Shown: piece by piece, positions 33,851 through 46,635 of the stretch
Layout of the letters: each line of letters begins with the position of its first letter
How positions within the stretch are numbered: position 1 is the first letter of the stretch
NCBI GenBank assembly: GCA_936432065.2
Contig: OW386288.2
Location: 15,922,706 to 15,986,705 of the forward strand
DNA from: Rutpela maculata
Taxonomy: Eukaryota; Arthropoda; Insecta; Coleoptera; Cerambycidae
DNA length: 64,000 nt
Reading direction: 5' to 3'
Program-made: the position numbers and the translations under genes
The notes under the pieces: model-generated
Databases searched by the model: none
The model's input: only the letters and a program-made list of their open reading frames with translations
Told to the model about the DNA's origin: nothing

Positions 33851-33869
33851 CCATAAGGAAAAAAAGGGT

Positions 33870-34310
33870 GACCGCAAGTTTCTTTCTTGAGAATCGTGTT
33901 AACTACATGTCAAACATTATAGTCCTGCGTTATATTATCTTAAATAATATGTATATTTTTCATTAAAAGTATATCAGGTTTCCATCTCGGTAATAGTGAC
34001 AACTCCAAATATTATTTTCCACCAATTTTAAAGGGTATCCACCCTGTATATTTATCATTAAAAGTGTGGCAGGTCTCTCCCTTGACAGTTGTAGTAACCA
34101 ATCGCGCTATATATTATGGTGTTTCATTAATATTTTTTTAGGGCGTCCACCATGTATGTATGTTCTTTACTAACAATGAAGTAGGTTTCTTTCTTGAGAA
34201 TTATGTTACCTTCTTGCGAAATATTATTTACCTCCGTTACATTTTTTCATGAAATAATTTTTTTTAGAATGTCCATATTGTCCATCCTGCATATTTTTCA
34301 CTAAAAGTAT
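33870..34310. repeat. Degenerate tandem repeats, unit about 100-125 bp
   Basis: Recurring order of words: CATTAAAAGTATATCAGG, then TTTCTTTCTTGAGAAT-like, AATATTATTT, and CCACCCTGTATATTT. It is repeated about four times with divergence. A related single copy occurs near 53310-53420. Non-coding. Confidence 0.55.
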
Positions 34311-34339
34311 TATTATTTATATTTGTAATAATAATAAAA

Positions 34340-35560
34340 TACAAATATTACCAATCAATATTAACATTTCTGGTAATTCTGGTTTAAAACGTGCCTATTT
34401 TATTGGCTTTTATCACCACCAACTTTTCAAAATTTTCATCTGTAAGCGCATGACGCCGATGTTTATAATGATGGCATATGAAAATAATCTCTCGACAGCG
34501 GCAGATGAAGACAGGCAGGAATTATATTTAACAACAAGCTTTTGGATACTGGCGTAATCTGTTTCCAAAATATCTATATTACTTCACTTATCGTTCAAGT
34601 ATCGTAATAATTCCAGTTCAATTATTGACTTCGCCTGATTGGATTCCATTTCATCATTTTCTTTAGTTTTATTAAAGTCATAAAAACTGTTGTCATTGCT
34701 CTCTTCCTTTTCCTCTTGGTTTCTTGTTATTTCTAAATGATTTCACCCTTCTGGAAAAGTGAGATTATCAGCAGCAAAACAACCATTCGTTTTATGGAGT
34801 CAATGGCCAAGGTTAAGTCAGTGTCGTCTTTTACTGAATTGTACCAGCGAAGTTTAAATTTTGACCTCAGTTCCGAAATTTTCGCAAATTTTCTGGATAA
34901 ACTCTGCAGGAATGTATCTAAGAGTAAATTTCCACAAATTCCCAAATTTTGGTTTTGAAATTTGACCCATTAATTTGGTAATAAAATTAAGCTTGGAAGT
35001 AAATATCCATAATAAACATGATCCTGACCCTACAACTTATCAAGTACTTCAGACAGAGATTTCATCACAGTATTCTTCCAGATACTGTATTTCGATTTTT
35101 CTAAAGTAATTTAGTTCTAAGCGACGAAACAGCAAAGGTAATTTATTCTTTGATTTCAAAATTTGACAAATAGAGTTGTACAGTGAGTTCCCGTGTCATT
35201 CAAAGATAGCTTAGTACGTATCCCAAGATTTGTTTAATAATTTCTGACGATTTAGGCCGACGAGCTTTCTTCCATAATTTCTTACATATGTCAAAAGCTT
35301 GATTATGTCTTGACGAACTTTATACTTGATTACACTGCATTTTTACAGCCAGTCTTAGCAATAAGATTGAGTATATGGCTTGCATATCGGCCGTATCTTC
35401 AGGACCTTCAGAATCAGCAATCGATACGAATTCTAAGTCTACATTGTCTTCTTCGTCGTCAGATTCGGAACAATTCTGATTATCGTCTTCACTTATCAAC
35501 GCAGTATCATCATCATCATCATCATCATCATCGTGTGTATTATTTTCTTCCTCTGAGAAT
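34340..35560 (-). pseudogene. hAT transposase pseudogene
   Basis: The minus-strand reading, in several frames, gives an acidic N-terminal part (SESDDEEDNVDLEF, with an Asp run encoded by the (ATC)n tract at 35505-35532). It continues with YGYLLPSLI-like and FQNQNLGICGNLLLDTFLQS, then ISELRSKFKLRWYN. It finishes with LEITRNQEEKEESN and the hAT dimerisation motif SSSAAVERLFSYAIIINIGV. Stops and frameshifts are frequent. This is a different hAT subfamily from the relic at 29.3-33.3 kb. Confidence 0.75.
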
Positions 35561-35699
35561 TGCTGCCATTGTCAATGACGGTAGCAATAATTTTGTACTG
35601 TCTTATGCCATATTTTAGATTTATATTTTCTATCATCTCTGCGATACTTTTATGAATATAGACCCCTGTAAATCGCTCACAAGTCAAAGTACTGTTTAT

Positions 35700-38290
35700 A
35701 CAATCGAATAGTTTTCAGTGTACCCGAGTACTTTCCAAGGTCCTCGAGTACTTTTCAATGTAATTGAATACTTTACGAAGTACTTGAGTAATTTACGAAG
35801 TACACCATTTTTGCTACAAGTATAAGTAAATAAGTTTAAATAGTTCTAGTACGAGTAACGAGTACTTTCGCATGGATGTACTCGGGTACAGAATACAGAG
35901 TACGGGGTACCAGAAACAGGACTTAAGTACCGATTTCAAGTACTTGTACTCGAATACATCCCAGCTCTGTTGACAAATTTTTCTCCATCAAATAGTTTTG
36001 TAGATATATAGTCAACAGACAGACAGACATATATAGGAAAGGTCTTAATTTTTGTATCTACATACTCTAAAACTTGAAAATCCGAAAGAAATCGAGGAGA
36101 GCGACTTTTTCACGATTATAATATTTCCCCTTGGTAAGCAAGGATATAAGAGCATATTTCCATTTTTGCTGAAGTTCGACCTATGTCGATTGACACAACA
36201 TTAGTTTTACCGTTACTTTGAACGACATTTTTTCAGTGCACTTTAAACTTATCATTTCTGACGTATTCTCTATTTTGTATCTTGAAAGGATTAAATAATT
36301 TCGAGAGGCAATATGCGGAACGAATTGCGATTCCAATTGCAGTAAGCTACAAGGTAGTCTGGTGATCCTCCGTACAGAGTACGGTGACGAGATAGTCACA
36401 TCAAAGCGACATCAGCTCGCGCTAGATTGCTCTCAATAATTACTATGCAAAATTATTAGCATATTAATTAAAGAAAATGTAATTAAAATTGAGTTGTGTC
36501 GAATAGAAACGCGATTATCATAACTGAGTTGGGAGAGAGTTTAAAATATGTCCAGCATTGGAAAAGTGATCAAAAGTGAGACGTAAATTGCCACCGAAAC
36601 ATCTTCTGACGCCTTCATTTAAATACACCAAATTTAGATTATGTTTTTATTACTGCTGAATTCGTTTGCATATTAATTTTGACAACACGTGCGTTTGATA
36701 AACAAATAAGAGGTTACTTATACATTTTTTGCAACGAATTGTGTACAATGGGTCCATAATTTTACTAACTTTGAAGTATATGGTGTATGCAACCTTAAAT
36801 TTTGTAATTTACAATTTAACAAATTACAATATTTCAATTCGTTGTATGTCAGTTAGTAATGAAAATATTTTCATAAACTCCAAAACGTATTTTTGTATTT
36901 TTATGAAAAGTCGAGTGCATATGACAAAAAAAATAATAAACAGGAGCCCCTAGACCTAGGGAAGGTTACCAAATTTTAAAAAAATTTTTCGTACACTGTT
37001 TTTTTAGGGGTCTAGATGTTATTTCCCATATTTCGTATGCGCCACAGACGAGAAAAAAAATATTGAAATTTCACCAGCCGCCACTGCACCCCACTACCAG
37101 AGAACTTATAGAGAAGCGACAGCAAGGCTTCCCGCGTGTACCGTGGCATATGACAAACAGGTTGTTTAGTTGTCAGTTCCACCTGTTTACATAGGCTCAT
37201 TTAACAATTTTTTATTATTACATATTCTGAAAGATCTTGGTGAGTATAGTAAGTATGCCAAAAATTAGAATTTACTGACGCCGCCTTCATGTATAAAAAA
37301 ATTATTAAAGTCGGCGCGCTTAAAAACGCTCGGGATAACCATGTAGTCGAGTTGTGACGTCAGATGGCTGAACCGCCCAGTGAACACGGCTGTGAATGCA
37401 AGTTAGTGGAGTAAAATCTGGAAGTAAAGTCGTTTATTTTTCGAGAAAAACCGGCATAGAACCAAACCAGACTTAGTGGGATTCTTTAGTAAGATAATCT
37501 TGTACACGAAATTATTTTTTACGACATTTTTTGGTGGTCGAGAACTTTTTTATTTTGGAAAAACTCAAAAAAAATAGATTTTTAATGAAATATGTTTTTT
37601 AACGTCTCCACCGCTATATCTTTGAAAATATTCGTGATTTATTTTTTTTCGAGTTGGAAAAATAATAGGAAACTCAAACTTGTTATTTTCAGTAGCGTAA
37701 TTTTAGACAATCGAGAAAAAAAATTTATTTATGAAAATTTGTATATACATGCTGCGTACAAATTGAAACCAATAGTTGAAAAAAGTTTTTAGGATAAAAA
37801 TTTTTCATGTTCCGTTTATAGTATTGAGTCAGCGATTTTTTTTAACGGGCCAAAGTCATATTCTTGCGCGCTCGGCTGTAGCAAGCCTGCCGACTGCAAC
37901 GATCTGACGGTCCCGGTCGGGGTGTATGTAGTAGTTTAACTTATATCAATAGATACAAAACCAGTAGTGATCAAAAGCATCTAGGGGATCGATATTATTG
38001 TTCAATATTTCATATATTGTACAGTAGTATTGATAATATGTTGTTAATATTAAGAAATTGTACAATAAATATAAAATAGTCTCCTTTTAATAATAAAAAG
38101 CCAGATAGGTAGATATAAATACCTAATCTATAAATATCAATCAGTGTTACTAACTACCCACCTAATTAGTAAGTTTATTAGACATTTTTAAATGAATGAA
38201 AGTAAAAACGTACGCATGAAATGAGTTTTATTGTTGAAATAAATTTTCTATTTGGATAGATAAATATGTAGTATGTAGTTTATGTAGGCC
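35700..38290. other. Intergenic, unassigned, with AGTACT-rich tract
   Basis: 35700-35950 is a low-complexity tract of AAGTACTCGAGTAC-type words. 35990-36120 shares ACAGACAGACAGAC and neighbouring words with 53380-53500. A TGACGTCA palindrome lies at 37355-37362. No supportable gene. Confidence 0.5.
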
Positions 38291-38295
38291 CTACA

Positions 38296-38478
38296 TTAAT
38301 AGCATTCTAATTCGTTCATAACTGCCTCGAAATCTTTAGTAATGTTGTTACAGGAACGACATTTGCACTTGTTGCAGCATTTTAGGCCTTCCTTAAAACA
38401 AGCACATTTTCGATTGTCACAATTTTTATCCGAACAATGAATACTTAATGATTTTCGACAACCGCCACTTCTACGCGA
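38296..38478 (-). CDS. Cysteine-rich CXC (tesmin/TSO1-like) exon or fragment
   Basis: On the minus strand an AG acceptor at 38480-38479 is followed by 60 codons ending at TAA (38298-38296). They include GGCRKSLSIHCSDKNCDNRK, then CACFKEGLKCCNKCKCRSCN. The Cys pattern (C-x-C-x4-5-G-x2-C-C-x2-C-x-C-x2-C-N) resembles one half of a CXC/CRC domain. Such domains bind DNA and are also found in some transposon-encoded proteins. No upstream exon was found, so it may be the last exon of a host gene or a relic. The Cys residues are intact, which argues against long decay. Confidence 0.45.
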   Translation of the reverse strand, partial: SRRSGGCRKSLSIHCSDKNCDNRKCACFKEGLKCCNKCKCRSCNNITKDFEAVMNELECY

Positions 38479-38479
38479 C

Positions 38480-39845
38480 TAATCTGACCAACCCTGCATG
38501 CGAGGTGTATTAATTGCGTCCCAATGTCGCATTTAGCGCTGATAAAAAAAAATCGCTGTTGCCACACGGTACATTTTAGGAAAAAATATATTGTTTCAAA
38601 AACTTTTCTGATTATTAGGCTTTATTTTCTTCGCTGCATGTATATAAATATTTTCAAAAATAAAAAAGTTTATCGATTAGTGAAGATTTCAATACATAAA
38701 ATATATATTTTTAGTTTATCTGATTTTTAGAGAAATGAAAGTGCGAATTGTGCCCAAACCGTTTATATTGGTAAAAGCGCTACAGTGTGTGCTTTAATTT
38801 GACACAAAACAAATTTCGGTACCTTTAATAGTTTTAAAGAAAAAAAACAAAAAAAAACAATTTTATTCAAAAATACATTTTTTTCACTTTTTATTGATTT
38901 AAAAAGTTCGAGACCACAAAAAAATGTCGTAAAATATGATTTCATATGCCCGGTGACATACTCAAAGGAACCTAACATGTTTGACCTGGTTCTACGCCAA
39001 AAAAAACGACACGATAGACTTACGAAATCGCTGCTCTAATATAGGTATCGGAGCACGCCAAGTGACGTCACTCTACGGACTGTTGGCCGGCCGAGCGTGT
39101 TTCTATTCAAATGCGAATATCTCTGTGGCTATTGATTCAATTGAGCTGAAATTTTTTTCTGAGGCTATTGGTTTGTTATACTTTAAAATGAGGAAGAAAA
39201 AGTAGGAAACTGCCATATCACTAAATGACCCTATTGCGTCAAAGATGACCTAACCACCATTGGTCTAATTCTCTGAGTTAGAGAACAGAGCATCAGTGGT
39301 GTGTCCTTTGCTTTGAAAGTTATCGTCAATCGGGTATATATCTAGTGATTTCTAAAGTTTCTTTTTGAATATTTCAAGAACAAATCTGCGTAATTTAAAT
39401 CTGATTAAGCACATTGATAGAGGTATATTTAGGGAACTTATTTTAATGTAAAAAAAGTAAATTATGGTGAGAAATATGTTTTTTATTATTTTTTAAATGT
39501 GTCCTATATAACCTCTAGTTTGGGGATGTATTGGAAAATTGTATTTTTCCATTTAAAATGTGTATATTTTAATATTTTTTCAATACAGAATTTATTATAC
39601 ATACGAATCGGATAATTTTGTTCAAAAAATATAGGTAAATGCTATTAAAAATAGACTTGAAGGGAGGGTTCCTTTCAGAGAAAAGTAAGAAAGTAAAATT
39701 TAAAATATATTCTATTTTAACACATGTACCGAGAGATCGAGAAAGACTGAACGTGACGTCACATGGAAAAGTCACTAAAATTATCAAAATTGATTTCTAT
39801 TCTACATACATTATTAAAACTAATTTCTTATGTTGCTAGTCACTG
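38480..39845. other. Intergenic, unassigned
   Basis: AT-rich with two further TGACGTCA palindromes (39063-39070 and 39754-39761). The stretch 39722-39767 reappears inverted at about 50185-50225, on the far side of the Gypsy element, suggesting that element landed inside an older inverted repeat. No gene seen. Confidence 0.5.
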
Positions 39846-39849
39846 TTAC

Positions 39850-41874
39850 TGTAGAAGAACGCACTACCGGGCGTCAAAATGACGCGACACCAATTTATTT
39901 CTCAGGGGGCGCCAGTCGCGTATTACCCCGTTCTTCTACCTCCCAGGCGGGTTCGAGATAAGATGACTTCGGTAGCCGAAAAGCGGGACCAAGGCTGCAC
40001 TACCACAGATCGGAAACTACGCTCTCTCTGGACCCGAATTCCCTCGTTAGGGGTTTAGGCACCTCTTAATTTCCTGAATTTTTGCATAAAAAAATCCCAA
40101 CCGAAGAATTTCTCTGCGGAGGGATTAGTTTTGGTACGCGAAAATCGCGTTTTGGTCCATTAATAACGGAATATATTTCTCAAAAAACGCATAAAAAAAT
40201 CCCTATCAAACCTTCGTAAAGCAACCAGAAGGTCGAACGTTAATGCGAATTAACTCGACACATCCGGCTTTCTCTACGAAAGTTCCAGGGATTATAGACC
40301 GTCAACAGGCCTCAAGATCAATTAAGAAATATTAGTTCAAAGAATCCGTTTATTTAACAGAATTGGTTATACAAAATTCTCAAGAAAGAATCGTGCCTTC
40401 CCCAATCAAGGTAGTGACTTTCAGACCATACAAGCGAGAGCGCTCGCGCTAACGATCGATTAGGTAGAAAAGATTCATACGTACCTTCTCAGAATCAAAA
40501 TGCGAGCTTTTAGAATCATTTCAGACTCTGGGTAAATGAATAATTAAGGCTGACTGAAATTAACTTAAAAAAGTTTTACTAAATGAATTTAGTTTCGCTA
40601 GAGACTACCTAGCTTTAAAGTTCTTGTATCGTGGAAATTCACGTACTCAAACACATTCTGAGGACTTATTACTGCATAAGTTGAGTGGCGTTCGATCAGT
40701 CCACGACTTACTAACCCTTATCACAGTCGATTAATAATATCGATTTGGCAGCGTCTCACCTTCGAGCGACTATTAGGCAAAATTGAATTTTTGGATTTTT
40801 ATGCACAAGGCGTTTTCCTCTATAACTTTGTCATTTGAAAAGCCCCGTTATTGGCTTTTCTACCATCACTTTGTCTGGACCACTCAACGCGCTCGACCAA
40901 ATTGCGAGCCGCTGGGTCAATCCAAACTCTTTCTATGCGAGAAACCGGCCTTGTACATGTGCATTGATTTTTATCAATTTTTGCTTATCGGCACTACGCC
41001 GGCTTTGACAAAATCTTCTATTTTGCCTTTTGGATGCAGTGCATCGTTAAAATTTTATGCTCATACTTTAGAATTGGGCTTTCAATGATCGTACCTCAAA
41101 GGTCAATGTCTTTGGTTGAGGAATAAAAAAATAAAAAATAATTTAAAGTATATTTTCGTGGTACTTTTTAAACTGACTTCGTGGTACTTTTGAAAAATCC
41201 AGTTTAAGACCAATTTTAGCGTACTTTTGAAAAATCGATTTTCGAGCCAAATTTCAAGGTACTTTTGAAAAACTAATCTGCGGGTGAAATTTTGGCGTAC
41301 TTTTGAAAAATCGATTTTCAAGCCAAATTTCAAGGTACTTTTGAAAAGTTAATCCGCGGGTGAAATTTTGGCGTACTTTTGAAAAATTGATTTTCAAGCC
41401 AAATTTCAAGGTACTTTTGAAAAGTTAATCTGCGGGTGAAATTTTGGCGTACTTTTGAAAAATCGATCTTCAAGCCAAATTTCAACGCAGTTTTGAAAAA
41501 TTAGTCTGCAAGTGAAACTTTGGCGTACTTTCGATAAATCGATTCTTGGGCCAAATTTTGACGCCCTTCCAAAAATATTATTTTTCAAAGTCCAATTTAT
41601 GGTACCTTTGAAAAAGTATATTATTCATAAATCTTTGTCATTATATACTTCTACTCTGATATTCTGAACCAAAAACATTTTTCCTAAGTGAAAATTCGGT
41701 GTTTCTTCGAATTTTCGCCTGGTCATTTCCAACGCCTTATAGAACCCAAAACGGTCCTTGTGGACTGATCTGCGCCTCTGCAGACTCCCGAAAATGTCTT
41801 TAAATGAAATTTTTGCCTAAGTCGAATTTTGATTATGTCTTCAACTTAGGACGATTTTGGAGAGTTCTACAACA
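39850..41874 (-). repeat. 3' LTR of the Gypsy element
   Basis: Left boundary TGTAGAAGAACGC, right boundary GTTCTACAACA. Same length as 47895-49919 (offset 8,045), and every stretch I compared was identical. It contains a run of about 76-bp direct repeats at 41215-41560. At 2 kb it is long for Ty3/Gypsy, where LTRs of a few hundred bases are common. Confidence 0.95.
41215..41560 (-). repeat. ~76-bp tandem repeats within the LTR
   Basis: The word GGTACTTTTGAAAA recurs at 41258, 41334 and 41410 (76 bp apart), alternating with GGCGTACTTTTGAAAA. About four to five units diverge towards the edges. The same array is at 49260-49605 in the other LTR. It could hold promoter or enhancer repeats, but this is untested. 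Confidence 0.85.
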
Positions 41875-41887
41875 CTCCCCTCCTTTG
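41875..41887 (-). other. Polypurine tract
   Basis: Read on the minus strand AAAGGAGGGGAG ends directly at the 3' LTR (TGTTGTAGAAC), the expected primer site for plus-strand DNA synthesis. Confidence 0.85.
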
Positions 41888-43165
41888 GTTGAATCTTTTC
41901 TACTCATCGATCGCCTTTAATTTCCATATTCACTTGTATGTCTGTATGCCTTCATTTGACGGTCTGACCTATGGTACAGATGTTTTAAAAATAACGGCCT
42001 TAATTGGGGCAGACGGCTGATTCGCCTATCTAACTTAAAAATAGTTACATTTTTTAAACAATACGACAAGTTGATACAACATTTTTATCAACTTAATTAC
42101 ACCCGCGTCGAGGTGCGAAGCGTAGCACAATTTTGATTAGCGTCCACTCTCACTAATTCGTTGCACTCGCTTTTTCGCCCTGGTCTCGCTCTTGCTTAAC
42201 TTCGGCCCTTTCTAGAAGAGTCTGTCTATATCTCCATGCCGCAGCTTGGACGGTCCTCGCCTTTGAGTTCCAGACTTCACCATGCCGCGCCCTTGCGACA
42301 GGCTGGGTCATCTTTCCATTTTTGCACATGGAAAATGCAGTTCTGCAACTAGATTGACTTTTTAGCAAGTCGTCGACTGGGACGCGTCGACTAACAAACA
42401 CAATGTGTTGTTTTTAATGAAATATTTTTCTAACATGAATTTTGTTAACTTATAATGGTTAGAAATTGGTTCTTCGTAAGGTAGATTGAATCGGCTTACG
42501 ATACTCGTGCGGTCATCACTACTTTGTGAAAAAAGTATAAAAAAAAAATTGAAGCGTCTTCTTGAGTGAAGAACGACTTCTGAAACTCGTCTCGTAGTTT
42601 CTACTTCGTAAGGTAGATTAAATCGGCTTACGATACTCGTGCGGTCATCACGACTTGTGAAAAAAGTATAAAAAAAAAAAAAAATTGAAGCGTCTTCTTG
42701 AGCGAAGAACGGCTTCTGAAACTCGTCTCGTAGTTTCTACTTCGTAAGGTAGATTAAATCGGCTTACGATACTCGTGCGGTCATCACGACTTGTGAAAAA
42801 AGTATAAAAAAAAAATCGAAGCGTCTTCTTGAGCGAAGAACGGCTTCTGAAACTCGTAGTTTCCATTTGGGGTATACGTTAATTTTGTTGACTTAAAATG
42901 ATTAAAATAGAAGTTGTCTTCTTGCATAAGAAAAACAGCTTCCGAAACTCGTACTGATTCGTACTTATGCCTACGTCCATTACTCGAACTTGGCGGCTCT
43001 CGCTCTTGAGAAGCTAGGCTTACCGGATCGCGCTCTTGCGTCGGGTTCGCCGTCTTTCCATATCTGCTCATGGGGTAGACTTTAAATTTTCGATTCGACC
43101 GCATACAGGTCAAAATCGCCACTTAGAATTTTGAGAAAAAATATAAAAAAAAGCGAAAACGGCTA
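41888..43165 (-). other. Gypsy 3' internal region without env
   Basis: 1.3 kb between pol and PPT. The only frames are short and repeat-derived. Two related segments (near 42170-42330 and 42970-43090, with GGAAAGA and CGCAAG/GCGCG words) suggest an old internal duplication. A three-copy tandem array lies at 42472-42865. I see no membrane protein. It is possibly a decayed or replaced accessory region. Confidence 0.7.
42472..42865 (-). repeat. Three tandem copies of a ~132-136-bp unit
   Basis: Units start at CTTCGTAAGGTAGATT at 42472, 42604 and 42740. They differ mainly in the length of an A-run (AAAGTATAAAAAA...) and are otherwise nearly identical. A further degenerate half unit follows near 42905-42965. 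Confidence 0.9.
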
Positions 43166-46100
43166 TTAGCCGTGGTCGACCTCAGAAATATCTAGAGGTG
43201 ACTCTTCTATATCTGGCTCATCTCGAGCATCTTCGGGATCTCGACTTATTACATCCGGCTCATCTTGAGCACTTGCGGGAACATTGATTTGAACTAGTGT
43301 GGTATCGCTACGTCGCTCTGACCTGGGCGCGATCTCATTGTCTGATGAGGAAGCGTCGTCACTAAGATGAGTTTCATCCGGACTATCTTCTGATTCTTCA
43401 GACAATTCCAATTCAACATCGGGGTCTCCCTTAGGTGCCGGCCTGATGGCATCGACATGTAACCTCGTCGAAGTTACCCCCTTGTGAATGAGGTAAACCT
43501 CATTGGACAATCTCTTTAAAACCTTGTGTGGCCCACTCCACGATGGTGTGAAGGTATGATCCTTCCTGATCCTTTTAGTCATTACCATATCTCCCACTTT
43601 ATATACGACCGGCGTTACCGCCACTTTGGGCGCGTAACGCCATTGGTAATTTGTTTGATTTTTACGAATCTCCTTGACTCTTTCAAGGCGGGGAACGTCC
43701 GCTTGATTACGACGCTCTTGTCTATAAGCGAACATATTCCAATCACCAATCTGTGGTAATTCATAGCCGAGTACTACGAAACTGGGCGTATGCCCCGTAG
43801 CGGCGTTTTTTCTTGTTCTCAAGATATATGCCATCTGACTAACATGTCGATCCCACTCGTCGTTGGGTGAACCATATAATAAGGTTTTTAAGATCTTCTT
43901 AGCTTCTTGCACCCTCCTTTCTATTGGATTGGCCTGTTGGTGGTAAGCTGCTGTGAAGAATCTTTCAATATTGTTACGTGTACAGAACGTATCGTAAAAG
44001 CCGGAATTGAAGTGGCCTCCCTGGTCGGAAATGATGACCCTCGGAACGCCATATCTCGCCACTAGTTCCTCTTCGATAAATTGTGCTATTGTTTTTCCAC
44101 TGACTTGGGTGAACGCCTTGGCTTCGACCCACTTACTAAATACATCCTCTACCATTAATATATATCGGTTATCTGCATCTTTGGTTCGCTGAAGTGGTCC
44201 GATTACATCGACGCTTAAAACTTCGAACGGATGCGATGGAGCATGGCTTCTGAGAGGAGCCTTCGGTTGTGACTGTCTGCTTTTTACGGAATTACAAATA
44301 ATGCACTCATTTAAATATTTGTTAACTAGTCTCGACAAATTATTAAAATAATAGCGGCCCGAGATGATTCTAACAGTTTCATCGCGGCCGGGGTGACCTA
44401 CTTCCGGTCGGTCGTGAAAATGAGATATTACTCTCATGACCATACGTTTTGGTACGTATAATTTTTCTTTAACATTTTCGCCTCTTGTCCAAAGTGTGCC
44501 GCCTATCACTTGTCTTGTATTGACGAATTTCACCTCTGCCTCGGTTTTATCTGCTTGTCGCACTAGAGTATTCCATCGTTCGATTTGGTCTTGGATATCT
44601 CTGGAGTGCGTTTGCGCTTCTCTGACCTGATCGTTTAATTCCAATGTGGTAATCACTGATATTCGTTCCTTGTACGAGAATTTTGGTGGGTACATTCTCT
44701 CCTCTTCGTCGTCTGCTTCGACGTTTGGGCCTTGAGGATTCCTGCTAAGATAGTCAGCCAATATATTTTCCTTGCCGGGACAATGTTCTATGGTGAAGCT
44801 GTATTCCTGAAGTAATAATGACCAACGAGTAAATTTCGTTTTCTCGTCCTTATGCTTATTTAACCATAGTAAAGCTCGATTGTCGGTTTTGACTATAAAT
44901 GGACGGTCTGCCAAATATATTTTGTATTTCCTTATATAATTAACGACGCTCAAACATTCCAATTCATTAATATGGTATTTTCTCTCCGTCGGAGATAACG
45001 TATTACTAGCATAAGAGACGATGTGCTTCTGGTCATTATCCCCCAATTGATATAATACTGCAGATAATCCTATTAAGGATGCGTCCGTCTGCAGTATGAA
45101 CATTTTATTGAAATCTGGCCGGTGCAGTCCTAGAGGTTTATTCAATACTTCTTTTAGTAAAATAAAAGCTTCTTGGGCTTCCGGATTCCACTTGAAGCGC
45201 CAGTCTTTCGAGAGTAGTCGGGTCAAGGGCTTTGTAATTATTGCAACATTAGGGATATATTCACGTACCCAATTACATAAACCAAGGAAACTCTGAAGCT
45301 GGCGCCTCGTCGTAGGGGCCGGATAATTTTGTATCTGTAATATGTGTTTTTCTAATGGTTGAGTGGTGTTGGCATTTATTTGATGCCCGAGATAGGTTAT
45401 GCTTGACGTGGCTACTACACATTTTTCCGGTGACACCTTTAAATTATGCAAACGCAGGCGTTCAAAGACGGCTCTCAGATGGTTTACATGCTGTTCTATA
45501 TTTTCACTGTAGATGATAATATCATCGAGATATACTTTGCAGAAATGATGCAAGTAGCCGGTCAATACGTCTCTTGCCATAAATTTTTGGAATGTACATG
45601 GAGCGGTCTTCAATCCGAAAGGCATCACGTTAAATCGGTAAGATGCTCCATCTAATGTTGTAAACGTAGAATAGTTTTTTGACGACTCCTCAAGAGGGAT
45701 TTGCCAATATCCGCTCTTGAGGTCCAACACCGTAAATATGTTGGCGTTTCCTAGATCCTTTATACTCTCGTATATCTTTGGTAAGACGGATGCTTCGTCT
45801 TCCGTTACTTCATTTAAGTGACGATAATCAATGCAGAAGCGAGGCTTCTTGCCGGGCCTTTCAATTATAATGGGAGGCGAACTGTACTGAGCGGTACTCG
45901 GTTCTATGACCCCGGCTTTCAGCATCTCTTCAATTTGATCGTACATAACTTTTTTCTTAGTAGGAGACATAGGGTAGGGTTTGATATTGAACGGGCGGTC
46001 ATCTTTAATTTTTATTTTATGTTTTGTTGTCACCGTGGTAGCTTGGGTAGGCACCGCGGTGAACAATTCAGCAAATTCCTCGAATAGAGGTTTTAAATTA

Positions 46101-46635
46101 TCGTTTTCGATGATCAGTTCTTCGGGAAGCCGGCATTGCTTCCTTGCCTGATGTGCCGCTTGATTCCAGAAGACGGTTATTCGCTCTTCGGTGCCGACGT
46201 AGACACATTTACGTTGATAATCGAATACGACATTGTGAGCATATAAAAAGGGGGCTCCCAGAATGAGCTCTTCGTTTAAATTTTGAATGACCTGAAACGT
46301 GGTCTGAAAGGGTACATCTAGTACATTAACGTTTATGGTCGTAGTCCCGAGGGATTCTACTAAACCATCGCCACAAGCCATAACAAAAGTTTGGGGAGCT
46401 GTAAGTTGATCAATGTCGTTCAAAAATTTCGGTTGGATAATATTCCTTGTCGAACCTGTATCCAATAAAGCGTTAACCGCTCGATTATTAATTATAATCT
46501 TAATGCGAGGCAGAGGGAAAGCGTCGTTGGTTTGATTGATAGATTCTAATGGAGTGAATCTGTGGGGAGATAGGTTGACTTCTTGATCCTTAAACAGGTA
46601 ATTAAGGTCAGGAAGGTCATCGAAGTTTTTTAATT
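43166..46635 (-). CDS. pol: Gypsy Pol polyprotein (PR-RT-RNase H-IN)
   Basis: The open frame from the first Met (46465) has 1,099 residues. In the -1 frame relative to gag it is open back to the frameshift site, adding about 56 residues that precede the protease. In order from that Met: protease DTGS (2-5) with ILGAPF (about 68-73); RT with FCIDYRHLN (210-218) and YLDD (312-315); RNase H with D460, E501 and D528; integrase zinc finger H682/H684-H691 and C721-C724. The integrase core is D753, D814, E849 (34 residues between the last two), followed by a GPHKVLKRL segment and an acidic tail. All catalytic residues are present. It replicates and integrates the element. No stops. Confidence 0.95.

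Noticed and set aside
35505..35532. Histidine-rich protein from the (CAT)n tract on the plus strand
   Set aside because: The tract encodes an Asp run on the minus strand within a hAT relic; the plus-strand frame has no other support.
40783..41088. 101-codon open frame present in both LTRs
   Set aside because: It is duplicated only because it lies in the LTR, is antisense to the element, and shows no recognisable protein features.
42153..43122. env or accessory gene of the Gypsy element
   Set aside because: The short frames are repeat-derived, with no signal peptide, membrane segment or cleavage site.
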